64,000 nt of DNA, taken from Alnus glutinosa (Eukaryota; Streptophyta; Magnoliopsida; Fagales; Betulaceae). Below the pieces are notes generated by a model. The model ran no database searches. It was not told the origin of the DNA and saw only the letters and a program-made list of their open reading frames with translations. Positions 13,511-24,768 of this stretch are shown piece after piece. Both the position numbers and the translations under genes were made by a program. Position 1 is the stretch's first letter; each line of letters begins with the position of its first letter. The DNA is taken from NCBI RefSeq assembly GCF_958979055.1, contig NC_084888.1:1754001-1818000 (forward strand), given 5' to 3'.

Positions 13511-13887
13511 AGATTAATTTACGTATTCGAACGAGGAACAAACTATTAGAAACTTGCTCAAATAGGTAAATTTTATAAGAATTCTCTATCCGAATTAAAG
13601 AGCAAAACTGTTGAAAATTTATAAAATTCCTTTGATCATTAATTGTTATTTTCCAATGTTACTGTACCATAATATTAATTGAATGGTAAATGAAGTAGCT
13701 CAGTTATATACAGTGTGGCGCCGATGTGAAGCACACCAACTATGTCTAACAAGTAAGCAGATTAGCTGTCCAAAAAATAAGATACAAGAAAGAATTGATA
13801 TGCTACCATATTTATGACTTAGAGTTTGAGCAATGAAAAAAAAATAAAAAATAAAAAATAAAATTTGCTGACATATTTTACTTTGAC

Positions 13888-13890
<3 letters not shown>
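7664..13890. other. Gene-poor AT-rich intergenic region
   Basis: The region has many homopolymer runs, short (TTA)n and (AATA)n tracts and an (AT)n block at 13461-13506. Scattered phrases such as the 9360-9550 'gggccgagtcaatcgcctaag' segment look like old repeats I cannot classify. None of the short ORFs has recognisable domains. Confidence 0.5.
13461..13506. repeat. (AT)n microsatellite
   Basis: This is a pure AT dinucleotide run of about 46 bp, upstream of the GATL gene. Confidence 0.95.

Positions 13891-13919
<29 letters not shown>
13891..13919. promoter_or_regulatory. (GA)n run in the GATL core promoter
   Basis: A GA dinucleotide run of 29 bp ends about 10 bp before the TATA box. GA/CT-rich tracts at this place are common in plant promoters and are bound by BPC-type GAGA factors in the literature. 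Here only the position and sequence are seen; the function is inferred. Confidence 0.45.
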
Positions 13920-13920
<1 letters not shown>

Positions 13921-13929
13921 CAGAGAGGT

Positions 13930-13937
13930 TATAAAAA
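13930..13937 (+). promoter_or_regulatory. TATA box of the GATL gene
   Basis: TATAAAAA lies about 45 bp before the ATG at 13980. This implies a transcription start near 13960 and a very short leader. Confidence 0.65.
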
Positions 13938-13979
13938 GCTTTCGTGATCTTGCCTTCTCAACCCCACACCAACCATAAC

Positions 13980-15023
13980 ATGCCAAGACCACCACCACTC
14001 GGCCACCGCAACCGCCCACTTCTCCTTCTCATCCTCCTCCTCTCAATCACCACCAATGCCGCCACCGCTCAACAATTCCGTGAGGCCCCCAAGTTCTACA
14101 ACTCCCCGACCTGCCCTTCTATTTCTCGAACCACCACCACAGACCTCTGCTCCGATGAGGCAGTCCACGTAGCAATGACCCTCGACGGCGCTTACCTCCG
14201 TGGCTCAATGGCCGCCATTCTCTCCGTCCTCCAACACTCCTCCTGCCCAGAAAACGTCTTCTTCCATTTCATCTCCTCCTCCTCCTCCTCCAACCTCCTC
14301 AGCACCAGCCTCTCCACCTCCTTCCCATACCTCAAGTTCCGAGTCTACCACTTCGACGACTCGGCCGTCTCAGGCCTCATCTCCACCTCCATCCGGGCAG
14401 CCCTGGACTGTCCTCTCAACTACGCGCGCAACTACCTAGCCAATCTCCTCCCTCCATGTGTCCGCCGCGTCGTCTACCTCGACTCCGACCTGGTCCTCGT
14501 CGACGACATTGCCAAGCTCGCCGCGACCCCGCTCGGCGATAAGACCGTCCTCGCCGCTCCCGAGTACTGCAACGCCAACTTCACCTCCTACTTCACGCCA
14601 TCGTTTTGGTCCAACCCGTCTCTTTCCCTCACCTTTGAAGGTCGCGAGGCGTGTTACTTCAACACGGGCGTGATGGTCATCGACTTGCAGCGGTGGAGAG
14701 CCGGGGACTACACGACGAAGATAGTGGAGTGGATGGAGCTACAGAAGCGGATGCGGATCTACGAGCTTGGCTCGCTGCCACCGTTTTTGCTGGTTTTCGC
14801 CGGGAACATAGCTCCGGTGGATCACAGGTGGAACCAACATGGGCTCGGCGGTGACAACTTTCGTGGGTTGTGTAGGGATTTGCATCCGGGTCCGGTGAGT
14901 CTCTTGCATTGGAGTGGGAAGGGAAAGCCCTGGGCTCGGCTCGACGCCAACCGGCCGTGCCCTTTGGATGCGTTGTGGGCTCCTTATGATCTGTTGCGGA
15001 CACAGTTCGCTATCGAGTCTTAG
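13980..15023 (+). CDS. GATL2: Galacturonosyltransferase-like protein (GT8 family, GATL2-like)
   Basis: This is an intronless gene for 347 aa, a normal GATL length. The first ATG is at 13980; an in-frame GTG further upstream is not a plant start. An N-terminal hydrophobic segment (about residues 13-27, Leu-rich) acts as signal peptide or anchor to the secretory pathway. GT8 features are present: the DSD metal/UDP-sugar motif at residues 168-170 in [11 protein letters not shown], the [10 protein letters not shown] block, and the C-terminal HWSGKGKPW motif with H310. GATLs act in the Golgi in pectin or xylan synthesis; the exact reaction is not settled for most. The choice of GATL2 within the family is tentative. 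It rests on overall likeness and on the CML41-like gene nearby. The N-terminal half uses mostly C-ending codons and includes a run of seven Ser (tcctcc repeats), making the gene much more GC-rich than its flanks. Confidence 0.94.
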   Translation: MPRPPPLGHRNRPLLLLILLLSITTNAATAQQFREAPKFYNSPTCPSISRTTTTDLCSDEAVHVAMTLDGAYLRGSMAAILSVLQHSSCPENVFFHFISSSSSSNLLSTSLSTSFPYLKFRVYHFDDSAVSGLISTSIRAALDCPLNYARNYLANLLPPCVRRVVYLDSDLVLVDDIAKLAATPLGDKTVLAAPEYCNANFTSYFTPSFWSNPSLSLTFEGREACYFNTGVMVIDLQRWRAGDYTTKIVEWMELQKRMRIYELGSLPPFLLVFAGNIAPVDHRWNQHGLGGDNFRGLCRDLHPGPVSLLHWSGKGKPWARLDANRPCPLDALWAPYDLLRTQFAIES

Positions 15024-16070
15024 AAATGGTATAATGGGTTTTTCACTTAATAAATCTTTATTTTTTTTTGAAATTTTGAGAGGAATTGGGCGATGGCTCA
15101 CGATATGTGTCATATGAGATGATCAGATCGATCCAAAGTGTTAAACATCTCTCTTTCTCTCTGTGGGAACGTCGTTTTGTACATTATACAGCCATTAACA
15201 GATCTTACAGAAATTATGCCTGTTTTTTTTTTTTGGTTGTTTCTGTTCCTGGGAAACAGTGATCATGAGAGTACAGGTTACTAAAGATGGAAGAAGGAAT
15301 CAACTAGTTTATTCGACATTCTTCTTTTGGCTGCCTGTAAATGATTTCTGTCTCTTACAATATATGACTATATATATATATATATATATATAGTCAGTCT
15401 GAAAGTTCAGACAAGTACTCGAAGAATTTGAGAATGTAATGTAAATTTATTTGTTTGATGTTAATTCCTTCATTCTTCTGATATCTTCTTGAATTGAACC
15501 CAGAAATTAACCTCAATACATATCAATGGGTTAGACCGATTCTAGCTAGTAGATTTTGGACAAATTAAAAGCTATTTTATTTAAATAAACTTTGATGGGG
15601 TTAATTTAATAATTACCATGTAATACCTTTTGCAAATGACACTGCTGTAATATGAAATCAAACTGGGAGAATTATGAAGGCAATAAATTGAACTCACCCC
15701 ATTGCCCACTCTTTTCCAACTTTAACTCGAATACAAGGCAAATATGGTCCTTTGGAAGTTCATTTTTGCGTCTAATGTCAGGCCAAAGCCAAACATTTCT
15801 TTGGGGGATTGACCAAATGATGACTCTATGTAACTACAGCTAGTCAAAGGTAAGTTTTTGCTTTTCGATCTTTTTTTAAGGAAGTCTCTTTGGACAAACT
15901 TTAATTTACTTGAATTAATTATCAAAGGAACATGATTCATTTTGTGATTTCATATTATTAATTAATATCTACTCTTATAAACTTTTTTTTTTTTTTTTTC
16001 CCTCTCCTCAAAACCATGAATTAAAAAGAACAAAATTAAGAAAGGAATCCGATTGGGGCCGGGGTACATC

Positions 16071-16560
16071 TTAGAGCACTCCCAATGGATTATCTATTTG
16101 TAACTTTAAGTTAGAATAGATAATAAAAGTGTTAAAAAGAGACTCCATCAGCTTATGTATTCCAACTCTATAATAGATTTTCCTTAATTCCATAAATAGT
16201 GGAACTCTACATGTAGAGTTATATTATTCACTTATCTATTTTTTTTATTCTTTATCTCCACTTTTTTAGCTTTGCTTTTTTCCTTTTTCCCTCCACCACT
16301 CCACGTTCTTTTTTTTTTTTTCTTCCTTTATAATGGAGATTTAAGAGAAAGTGTGCAAAGTAGTGGAGTTATAAAGTGGGACCCACGTGAAAAAAAAATA
16401 CTATAATGAAATAAATAAATTAAAAATAATAAAAAAATAATATAGAGTTAAGAATAGATAATCGGATGTATAGTACATTTAAAATTCATTAGCTAAACTA
16501 GATAAAATAGATTTTGATTAGCTATTCTAGATTGAAAAATACATAGGGACAAGTGAGCTT
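16071..16560. mobile_element. Degenerate relative of the 2.8-kb Harbinger-like element
   Basis: The left end TTA-GAGCACTCCCAATGGATTATCTATT matches the terminus type of the element at 2772. The far side carries tagctaaactagataaaata, as in the other copy, but the right terminus is blurred (near gggacaagtgagc), so the end is approximate. No coding capacity is seen. Confidence 0.45.
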
Positions 16561-17914
16561 CGCATCCTGATCTCGTCCAAGGGAATCAATGGTGTGGCTG
16601 TTAAAACTGCTTGAATCATGGAGAGCAAGGAATGATTGGCACCATAAAGTTACGTTCGCTTTAGGTGAGTGCGAAAATCATGCATATATGCACTCGCAAT
16701 GTGAATGAATCTGTCTGATTTGAACTGCTTTGTGAGCTTTTTTAACTTTAATCAAGACAGAATCTGAAGCTCAGATCGTGGCATCCAAGCAAGATTTACA
16801 AAGTCAAGGAATTGAATACCATTTTTTTAAAAAAAATGGACGCGTTTTCGCTTTTCCCCCCCTCTATTTTCAATTGTTTGTTGATTGAATAGCTTTGAAG
16901 TACGTACTAGAAGTACTTCCTCCTTTTCCAAATGAAAAAAAAGAAAAGAAAAGAAAAAGGAAGAAGAAGAAGACGAATAGCTTGAAGTTAAAGAAAGGGG
17001 GAATTTTTTTTTTTTTTTTTGCAAATGCTAAAGAAAGTATAATATTTCTGTTGTCGGTGGCATTCTCATTTTACAAAGTATTCGATGGATTCGAATTAAG
17101 ATAGAAGATCGAGCAGGGTGCATCAAATTAAGGCTGGGTGGGGTTAAAGACAAATTCTATGCCTCTCAAGCAAATTAAGTCTAAAATACCTATAAGAAAA
17201 TTGTTAAAAATATTAATTGAATAATATATAAATATATATTTTTTTATTTAACATGATGCTATTAGAGTAAATGTCGTGAGATCGAACCCTAACTTTTATG
17301 GTTTACCCCATTTCAATTAAAATACTTTACAACCCATATGATAGGCTAGGAGGAGTGTTTTAAAATATTAATTAAATCATTTAATTCACCTTTTCCGGCC
17401 TATTATCTTAATTATTTTTTCACGGGAGGGAATTTGTGGAACAAGGGTGCAAATTAAGAGTAGGGAAGGGGAAGTTATATATCTTTCATAATAATGATAA
17501 TATATAGGAAGTAGCTCAGCATTTAAGAAGGGTTGGCCTCTTTCCTTGTTTGGAACGTTAATTACAGTAGAGCTGAGAAGCCTATAATTAACAAGAAGCC
17601 GTTTTTGTGGCCAGCAATCACTATGAATTATATATATAGATTTTATTTCCCGAGTCTTTCAGGAGTTGGAAAATTAGAGGTACAGTAAAATTAAAGCATG
17701 AAATATTTAATCAAGCAGGAAGTATGCTCTCTAGTCTCTAATGCATTGGAAAACACAACCATATGCATATAATTAATTAGTCAAACATGTTTTTGTACGT
17801 CCAGTTCATGAATAACTTAAACCCAAAGAGAAATCTAAGGCTCCCATGGAATTAAGTCGCCCCGAGTCCCCGACCATGCATCCAGTGATTCTGCCAGCTG
17901 CGAGATCTCTGGTG

Positions 17915-17916
<2 letters not shown>

Positions 17917-17988
<72 letters not shown>
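17917..17988. repeat. (AT)n microsatellite, about 36 units
   Basis: This is an uninterrupted AT dinucleotide array and the longest in the window. Confidence 0.95.
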
Positions 17989-17990
<2 letters not shown>

Positions 17991-18248
17991 ATCTTTTAAG
18001 CTTCTGGCATGGGATAATTATAGATGCTTCAATTACGTGAAATTAATATAAACTTTGATGAATTGCAGTGAACTCATTGAAGCTTTTATGCATAAATATA
18101 GGAATTGAAGATCTAACGTGGGAAATATGAGTTACATTAATGGTTTTATCTACATTATTTTAGTGCTATTTCCTACCTTCGATCAGTATTTGTTAAATTA
18201 ATTAATAGTTGATGGTCCAACAAGAACATGGGGGAGTTTGGAGTTCCT

Positions 18249-18250
<2 letters not shown>

Positions 18251-18293
<43 letters not shown>
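18251..18293. repeat. (TC)n microsatellite
   Basis: This is an uninterrupted TC run of about 43 bp in intergenic DNA. Confidence 0.95.
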
Positions 18294-18294
<1 letters not shown>

Positions 18295-20347
18295 AGCAAT
18301 TTCACTTAAAACAGATAGCAATAAGAAATGTAGCTTTCTATGACCAACTTCACCAACTTACGGGACATCGATCCTTCTTTGGGAAATTAGGCTTAATTGG
18401 CTCTTGATTTATGCTTTTTTACTCCTACAAACAAATTTTAGTTCCGTCCCTATAATAGAATACCATTTTTCAAAACAATTCATTAAAAGAGGTCACGTGT
18501 AAAATACGTGACTACTTTTTCATTCATTTTAAGACAAATTTTTAAAGGAGTTTTTTTATTTTTTTATTTTTTTATTTTTATTTTTATTTTTTTTTAAAAG
18601 GGTGGTAATGTTAAGGGCCTAGATTTACTTTTTAAAGCTTAATGATATAAGTGCAAATGTGGTGCTAGTTAACGATGCTAAAGTTTTTTTTTTTTTTTTT
18701 TTTTCGTCCCTATTTTGGGGTGTTAGAAAAATAGAGAATAATGGGCATTTTGAGAAATAATTTTTAAGAGCTAGAGTATTTTAGAAAATTTGATTCAATC
18801 CTACTAAAAAAAATCTGGTCATGTCATTGTCACGTACCGAATGTAAAAATAAGAATAGTTATTTAATTCGAGCTTCTTGTATTCTTATAAATACCCATTC
18901 ATATTTCCAAAGAATCATCACGATTCTAGACTACCAAATGTAACTAAAGGGTGCTTGACATTTAGGAAGCCATTAATAGATAAATATCTTTTTTCATAAG
19001 TAATAAATCAATCTTATAAAAGCGTAAGGCGCTTCTTAATTAGTATACTGATAATATATAAAAGGAGACACCTCTTAATTAGAAAGAGAAAAGCGAATAA
19101 GAAAATCATCATAACTAATCGTCAGGGGGGACAGAAAAGCCGCAGTCCAAAGATATAAAGTATGGAAGAAAGAGGAAATAATACCCTCCAAGAACCTCTA
19201 CAAATCCTCAAAACTCCTTTTATTTCTTGGGAAATGATTTTTGGGGGACGTTTTACCGTCCCCCAACCGGCATTTTTAATAAAAAAAGAAAAAAAAAAAT
19301 CCTCTTTTAATGAAAAGAGGCGGGCAGGGGACGGTAAGCTGCCCCTACCAATCACTGTTCTTATTTCTCTCCCTCCAAATCGTAAAAGAAAAAAGGCAAG
19401 TGAGCACCATTTTTCACACCCCAAAACTCCAAGGCCTTCCAGCGGACCACCGATACGGAAACAAGTCGATAATCTGTCTAGCCATTAATAGATAAGCATT
19501 GGCCAACAAATAATGACACATATATCTTAGCATCTGGTAATAATGCATTCAAAACAAGACAGAAATGAGTTTTTCCATTAGTTGTAGTTGGGCCGTGACA
19601 ACTCACTTGCGATAGATGCTATTCAATGATCATGGTAATTAGCCTGCATTTTATTTTATTATTAAACTAATTAACCATTCAATCATGCTACCTTCTACAC
19701 TTGGTGAGAATCAATACGAGTGCATTTTATTTTATTTTATTTTATTATTAAACTAACCTTTTAGTTTCTTCTCATTAAATCTGTCACACATGAAACAATC
19801 CAATTGAATTATCTTTGCACCTGCCGCCAACAACCAGTCGATCAGGGACGGAAGTATAATTTTAGGAGAATGGGGACAAAATAAATAAATAAAAATTGGA
19901 AGGGTAAAAAGGTTAATTTTGAAAGAATTTGTATTAATTTTTTTTAAAAAAATAAAAATAAAAATTATGGGACCAATCTCCAACGTAGTTCCCCTGCAGT
20001 TGCTAAACCAAACGATCATGATTGGACGAAGTGTGAGAATTTTGTTTCAACATTAATATAAATCATTTAATGGAGGAAGAAAAAAGATAAAGCTTAAATT
20101 TTATTCAATGGAGTCACTTAAATTGGATATTTGTCCTGCGCTGTTGTGCTTTTAATATAAACATTTGTGATGGGCTCCAAATGACAGGTGTGGGTCTGCT
20201 ACTGAAAGCCCAACAAGTCCATAAATGGCATAAGAGATGAGGGCCTTTCTCCTTTACTTTTTGTTAACGGGCCATTTTGGATTACCACTTTTGCATGAAC
20301 AAAAGGGTTTATTTCATTTTTCCTAATTTAGCCTAATTTTAGTTATG

Positions 20348-21130
20348 CTCCGTTTGTTCGATGTAAAATGTTTTCTGTTGTAAAATATTTTCAACGAAAT
20401 TATTTTTCAGAATTAAATAATTTTCTTGAAAATATTTTTCGGTGGTCGGCTCGTACAAAAAACCACCAGTAACAAAATTCCAGCGATTGTGGCCAGAATC
20501 CAGCAACACTGACCAGATTCTATCATTGACCGGCAAAATTCCGGTATAACTGGCTGAAATTCGTTAGAATCCAGATACTATTGCTAGATTCCAACGACAG
20601 CGGTGAAATTCGGCTCAAATGGCTAAATTTCGGCCACTTTCACATGAATCTGGTACAGTACAGCTGTATTTTAGCCAGTTTTTAGAATTCAGCTGTATTT
20701 GCCAAATTTCGGCCAGAATCGCTTGAGTGTGGATGCTATTGTTGAATTTCGGCTACAGTGGTTGGATCTAGCGCAAATGGCCAGATTCCGGCACGGGCTA
20801 GTCGGATTTGCAGGAATCCGGCAAAAGTCAACTAATGTTGCCAGATTCCGGTGCCCTGATCCAAAAGTTCCGAAACCTTCAGCGGAAATTCGGGTCGCCA
20901 ACAAACTCCAATGTCTAGCGGTACTGGCGAATTCTCATGAACATGCGTGCAAGGATGAATAGTTTAAATTCATAAAACGATTTACGATTTTTAAAATCGT
21001 AAATTGTTTTTCAAAAAATAAAAGAGGCTTTTTCGGTCAAACTAAAAATGATTTATGTTGACCATCATTTTTATTGCACCAAATACTGAAATTATTTTCC
21101 AAAAAATATTTTACGCCCAAACAAATGGAG
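20348..21130. mobile_element. Non-autonomous DNA transposon-like inverted-repeat element
   Basis: The left end CTCCGTTTGTTCGATGTAAA and the reverse complement of the right end (CTCCATTTGTTTGGGCGTAA) form imperfect terminal inverted repeats. Both are followed by AAAATATTTTC-like blocks. The 783-bp interior is a chain of degenerate phrases around 'ccagattccggc' / 'gaatttcggc' in both orientations. I could not see a clean target duplication, so the superfamily (hAT- or MULE-like) is open. ORFs inside arise from the degenerate repeats. Confidence 0.6.
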
Positions 21131-22109
21131 AATAAATCTCTATAAAAAAAAAAATTAGTAGCAGTAGTTACATTTATATGTTTTGAGATAATTTGTGTAT
21201 GAAATTAAATCGCAGTTTGCATGAGCTTCACTTTAGTTTTTCAATAAAATTCTCTCTTGTTTATCTAAAGGAAATTAAGGAGTTTGTAATGATGTTTACA
21301 AGCAAAAGCAAATTATCCTATTGGGTTTTAAGTAGCTGAGTTTTTCGTTTAAAATGATATTTGAACCTTGAATTTTAGAAAAAATCCGAGTTTTGTATTT
21401 TAAAGTTTTTAGTTCATAAAAAAGATAAGTTTTATCAGAACAAAGAGGGCTCACGTCTCATATCAATTTGATTGGGTTTTTACTTACCAAGCCGTGAAGG
21501 CGTGAACTCAAAGTTTCACATATAAAATTGTTTAATTTTACTGCTATAGCAGCAAAAGACACTAAAATACCTAAGGAGAGCGATTAGGGTTTGGAGAGCC
21601 CTAGCTTTTGGAGACCCATACAAGGCATTACTGTAGCAAACTCAAAAATCATTCTAGTGATGGTGAATCCAATTAAGGGTTCTAGCCAAATAATCGTTTT
21701 TTTTGGGCTAAAAATAGTATTTGACTAGTCCAATGTTAGTGCTCTAATTAAGCTTATCATCTTTTAAGGTTTGTCTTCTTATGTAATCATGGAGGACAAT
21801 ATATAGATCATAAAAATAATAACAAAAAATGATAGCTATGGTGGGTGTAGATTGATCTGTCTGAGAAAAGATTTGAAATATAGAAATTGATGAGTATGGG
21901 AGCGACTCCCACCACTTTATATTGAGTAGTATAAATGGCTTAGTTTATCTATATCTACAAAAGAACCTCCTGCCTTTCACGTAATTAAATTAATTAGCAC
22001 AAATCTAAACTTAGATGCGGTGAATTTTGTCGTTTACGTAATTAAATTAATGGCTTAGTTTAAGTGAAACAAAGGCCATTAAGCCATTACCTCTTTCATA
22101 GGAGTGTGG

Positions 22110-22544
22110 TAAGTGACAAATTATGTCCTATTTGTGCTATTGATACAGAAACGACAGCACACATCCTTTGTCACTGTCCATCAGCCAATTAAGGATGTGT
22201 GGTGCTCGATCGGGTCCACACAGGTTTCAGAAAACCAGCTCTGTATGTTCCAACTTCAAAGCCATCTTTGAAGAGATAATTGACAGGTTTGAGCATCAAG
22301 AATTGGCTCTTTGGGCAATGATAGCTACAAGTATATATATATATGGTTTAGAAGAAATTCATTGGTACATGCATGGTGGCACTTTCGGCCCTCGATCCAG
22401 AGAAGATTATTAGAGAAGCCAACAATTCTTTGGAGGAATTCCAAAAATGTAAACAGGGGTGAACCGGATGATGTGCAAAGACAACAAAGCTCTTGTCCGG
22501 TTGTGTGGGAACGGCCTCCTCAAGGGGTACATGGGGAGATGGCC

Positions 22545-22578
<34 letters not shown>

Positions 22579-22940
22579 ACATAATTTTGGAAGGCAATGC
22601 CATCCAAATAGTCACGGCGATTTTAAAAGAATCTTCCCAACTGGAGTAGATTTGAATATTTCATAGACGAAATTCAAGAACAATCGCTTTTACTCTGGTC
22701 TTTTAGAGTATCTCACGTGATAAGGAAAGCAAATTCGGTAGCACACACGCTTACTAAATTAAGTAGCCTCCACTCAAGTGAGAAATAAAGTTTGGTCGGA
22801 AGATTTTCCTTATTTTCTGTCGGACATTGTTTGTAATTAGGAGGCCAAGGCTCCTTCTTTCTAATCCCTTCAAGGGTTTGTAAGGTTTTCTTAATGGAAT
22901 ATGATAAAATGGTTTCCAAAAAAATAAAAAATAAAATGAA
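22110..22940 (+). pseudogene. Broken 3' end of an L1-type LINE (zinc-knuckle and RNase H remnant)
   Basis: Translation in shifting frames gives LCPICAIDTETTAHILCHCPSA, the zf-RVT zinc-binding region of plant LINE/RVT proteins. Further on come WSFRVSHVIRKANSVAHTL and a LINE-like tail, matching the end of an RNase H (RVT_3) domain. The frame is broken several times, including by a 29-T run at about 22549-22577 and by stop codons. The segment ends in an A-rich tail (about 22917-22940). It is dead coding sequence, not a gene. Confidence 0.7.
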
Positions 22941-24768
22941 ACAATTATGTGATGGGTCAGGGATAAATTTAGCTAGATTTGATGATGATGTTTAGTGTAG
23001 GTGGTATATATTTAACGTGGTATATATTTCAAGACCTGCATCGAACAACTTATCGAAACTTCTTATCTATTTTGTTAAAATAATAATTTTAAGAATTTTT
23101 ATTCATTTTAATTAAAAACCATCTCCGCTGATCGACATGAGGTCTTCTTCGATAGAATTGGTTTATCCCTTGTTGGGCAACTTCTCAGTACTCCACACTC
23201 GATCTTCTCACTCAAAATCACCCAAACTCCTCACTAAATACTTCTAAATCCACAAATCAAAGCAAAAACAACTACCCAAATTAATCAGAGTTTATTTTTA
23301 TTTTTATTTTTAATAACATTCAATTTCTATTAACAACAAACACAAAATACAACCCTTCAGCAACACAGTGATACTCCAAACCACTTAACTAGTATGAACG
23401 AAACTAAACACCACTAATTAACAATCTGCATAAACATTTTCTGCAGAAGCTCTACAGAAACTTAAACCCGCTGAACAAAGCAAACTACAAACAATTTCTG
23501 TAGAATTAAGCACTACAAACGGTTTGCATGTATGAATGTTCCTCATACTTTCCAAAGAAGAATGGACAATATTTTCAGAAATAAAATCTTAGACTTTCCA
23601 GATAGCAAATATAAGAGAGTCTTTATGATTCTCATCTACCTGAGTACGTCTCCAGCAGCTAGCCAATCCTCTGTTCGGAAAAGTGATCATATAAGAACTC
23701 TCTTATATTTACTATCTGAATTGTTAATATATAATTGCTCACAATCTGCTGTAAAACAAATTGAATAAATGGAAAATTATGACATTTCTGTAATAATTGT
23801 TAGAATTCCATGATTATGAGCTAGTATATATGCAGGCATTTTTGTTGCAATTTTTGTTTGAATTAATTTTTAGTAGAGATGCTTTTTTTTTTTTTTTAAT
23901 TATCCGTGGAGATATTAATATTGAACAAGGAAAATGATGTTAAATAAATAATGTTGAACAAAAGTAGTGGATACTAGTGTTTCCAAAATACCTAAGACAC
24001 ATTGGTGAGACCCATGCATAATAAGACTCACATATATAGATCCCATCAATATATCTTGAATTGTGTAAGAGTTATATAAATATGTTGTGCAACAAACACA
24101 TCCCCGTATATAAAGTTCAATGAATTGAATTAACACATCCTATATATAAAGTTCAATGAATTGAATTAAGGGGCTTCTGTTCCCGGCGGAAAAGGTTAAA
24201 GCATACCTCGTACGGATCTCTGAACCAAAACACAAACCATGCACAGTGATAAAATCAAAGACAAATTAAACAGGATAAGGTTGACCCACTATAGTACCAC
24301 AAAGCAGATCACTCATTCAACAACCTTTGGCAACATTATAGATACACGCACTTTTTTGTTTTTTGTTTTTATTAACAGAGATAAAAGTAATTTTATAGTC
24401 GGATTCCCAGCCATTCAGACAGTACTTAATTATATACGAGTTTCTGTCCTCAATAGGTAGAGAGTAACTTGCTCCTATTTGGATAGATGGACCTATATAA
24501 AATCTTCTCACATGTATTTATAATTTGAATTGTTCACAATCTGAATAGCAGATTGCTCGAATCCATATATCCCTTTCATAATTATTTTTTTTCTTTTTAT
24601 TTGGTGGGTAGATATATACCCAGTCATTTCGCCTTTGGAAAAGGGACAACAATACATGGTTCGTATTGAAACAATTAAATAGTCCAAACACAAACACTGG
24701 TGAGGATAAACTAGGTTGTGGTCCTAGCTAGATTTGGTTTGCAAATATATATCAAATACAATGGCCAA
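22941..24768. other. Intergenic DNA downstream of the PQ-loop gene
   Basis: The region includes a fold-back at 23599-23718 and a related sequence near 24420-24560 sharing 'gaattgttcacaatctg'. A direct duplication of about 37 bp lies at about 24096-24169 (acacatcc...ataaagttcaatgaattgaatta, twice). No gene is seen. Confidence 0.5.
23599..23718. repeat. Near-perfect 120-bp hairpin (MITE-like)
   Basis: The arm at 23599-23630 (CAGATAGCAAATATAAGAGA...) pairs with 23686-23718 (...TAAGAACTCTCTTATATTTA then CTATCTG) with about three mismatches over 32 bp. The loop is about 55 nt. A related single copy lies near 24480-24560, so it is more likely a small mobile fold-back than a unique gene, although it could fold as a small-RNA precursor. 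Confidence 0.65.

Larger units (their letters stand above)
15024..22109. other. Large gene-poor region with repeats
   Basis: After the GATL 3'UTR there is no recognisable gene for about 7 kb. The region holds (AT)n runs at 15369-15392 and 17917-17988, a (TC)n run at 18251-18293, poly-T runs, a partial Harbinger-like element near 16071 and a 783-bp inverted-repeat element at 20348-21130. Short ORFs are AT-rich or antisense to repeats. Confidence 0.5.

Noticed and set aside
13944-13979. N-terminal extension of GATL from a GTG
   Set aside because: Plant nuclear genes rarely use GTG; the ATG at 13980 directly precedes the signal-anchor and lies well placed after the TATA box. The same reasoning moved the LYK4 start to 48119 and the PPR start to 52543.
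14200-15117. Overlapping ORFs on both strands of the GATL gene
   Set aside because: They are frame shadows caused by high GC and few stop codons; only the GT8 frame shows conserved motifs.
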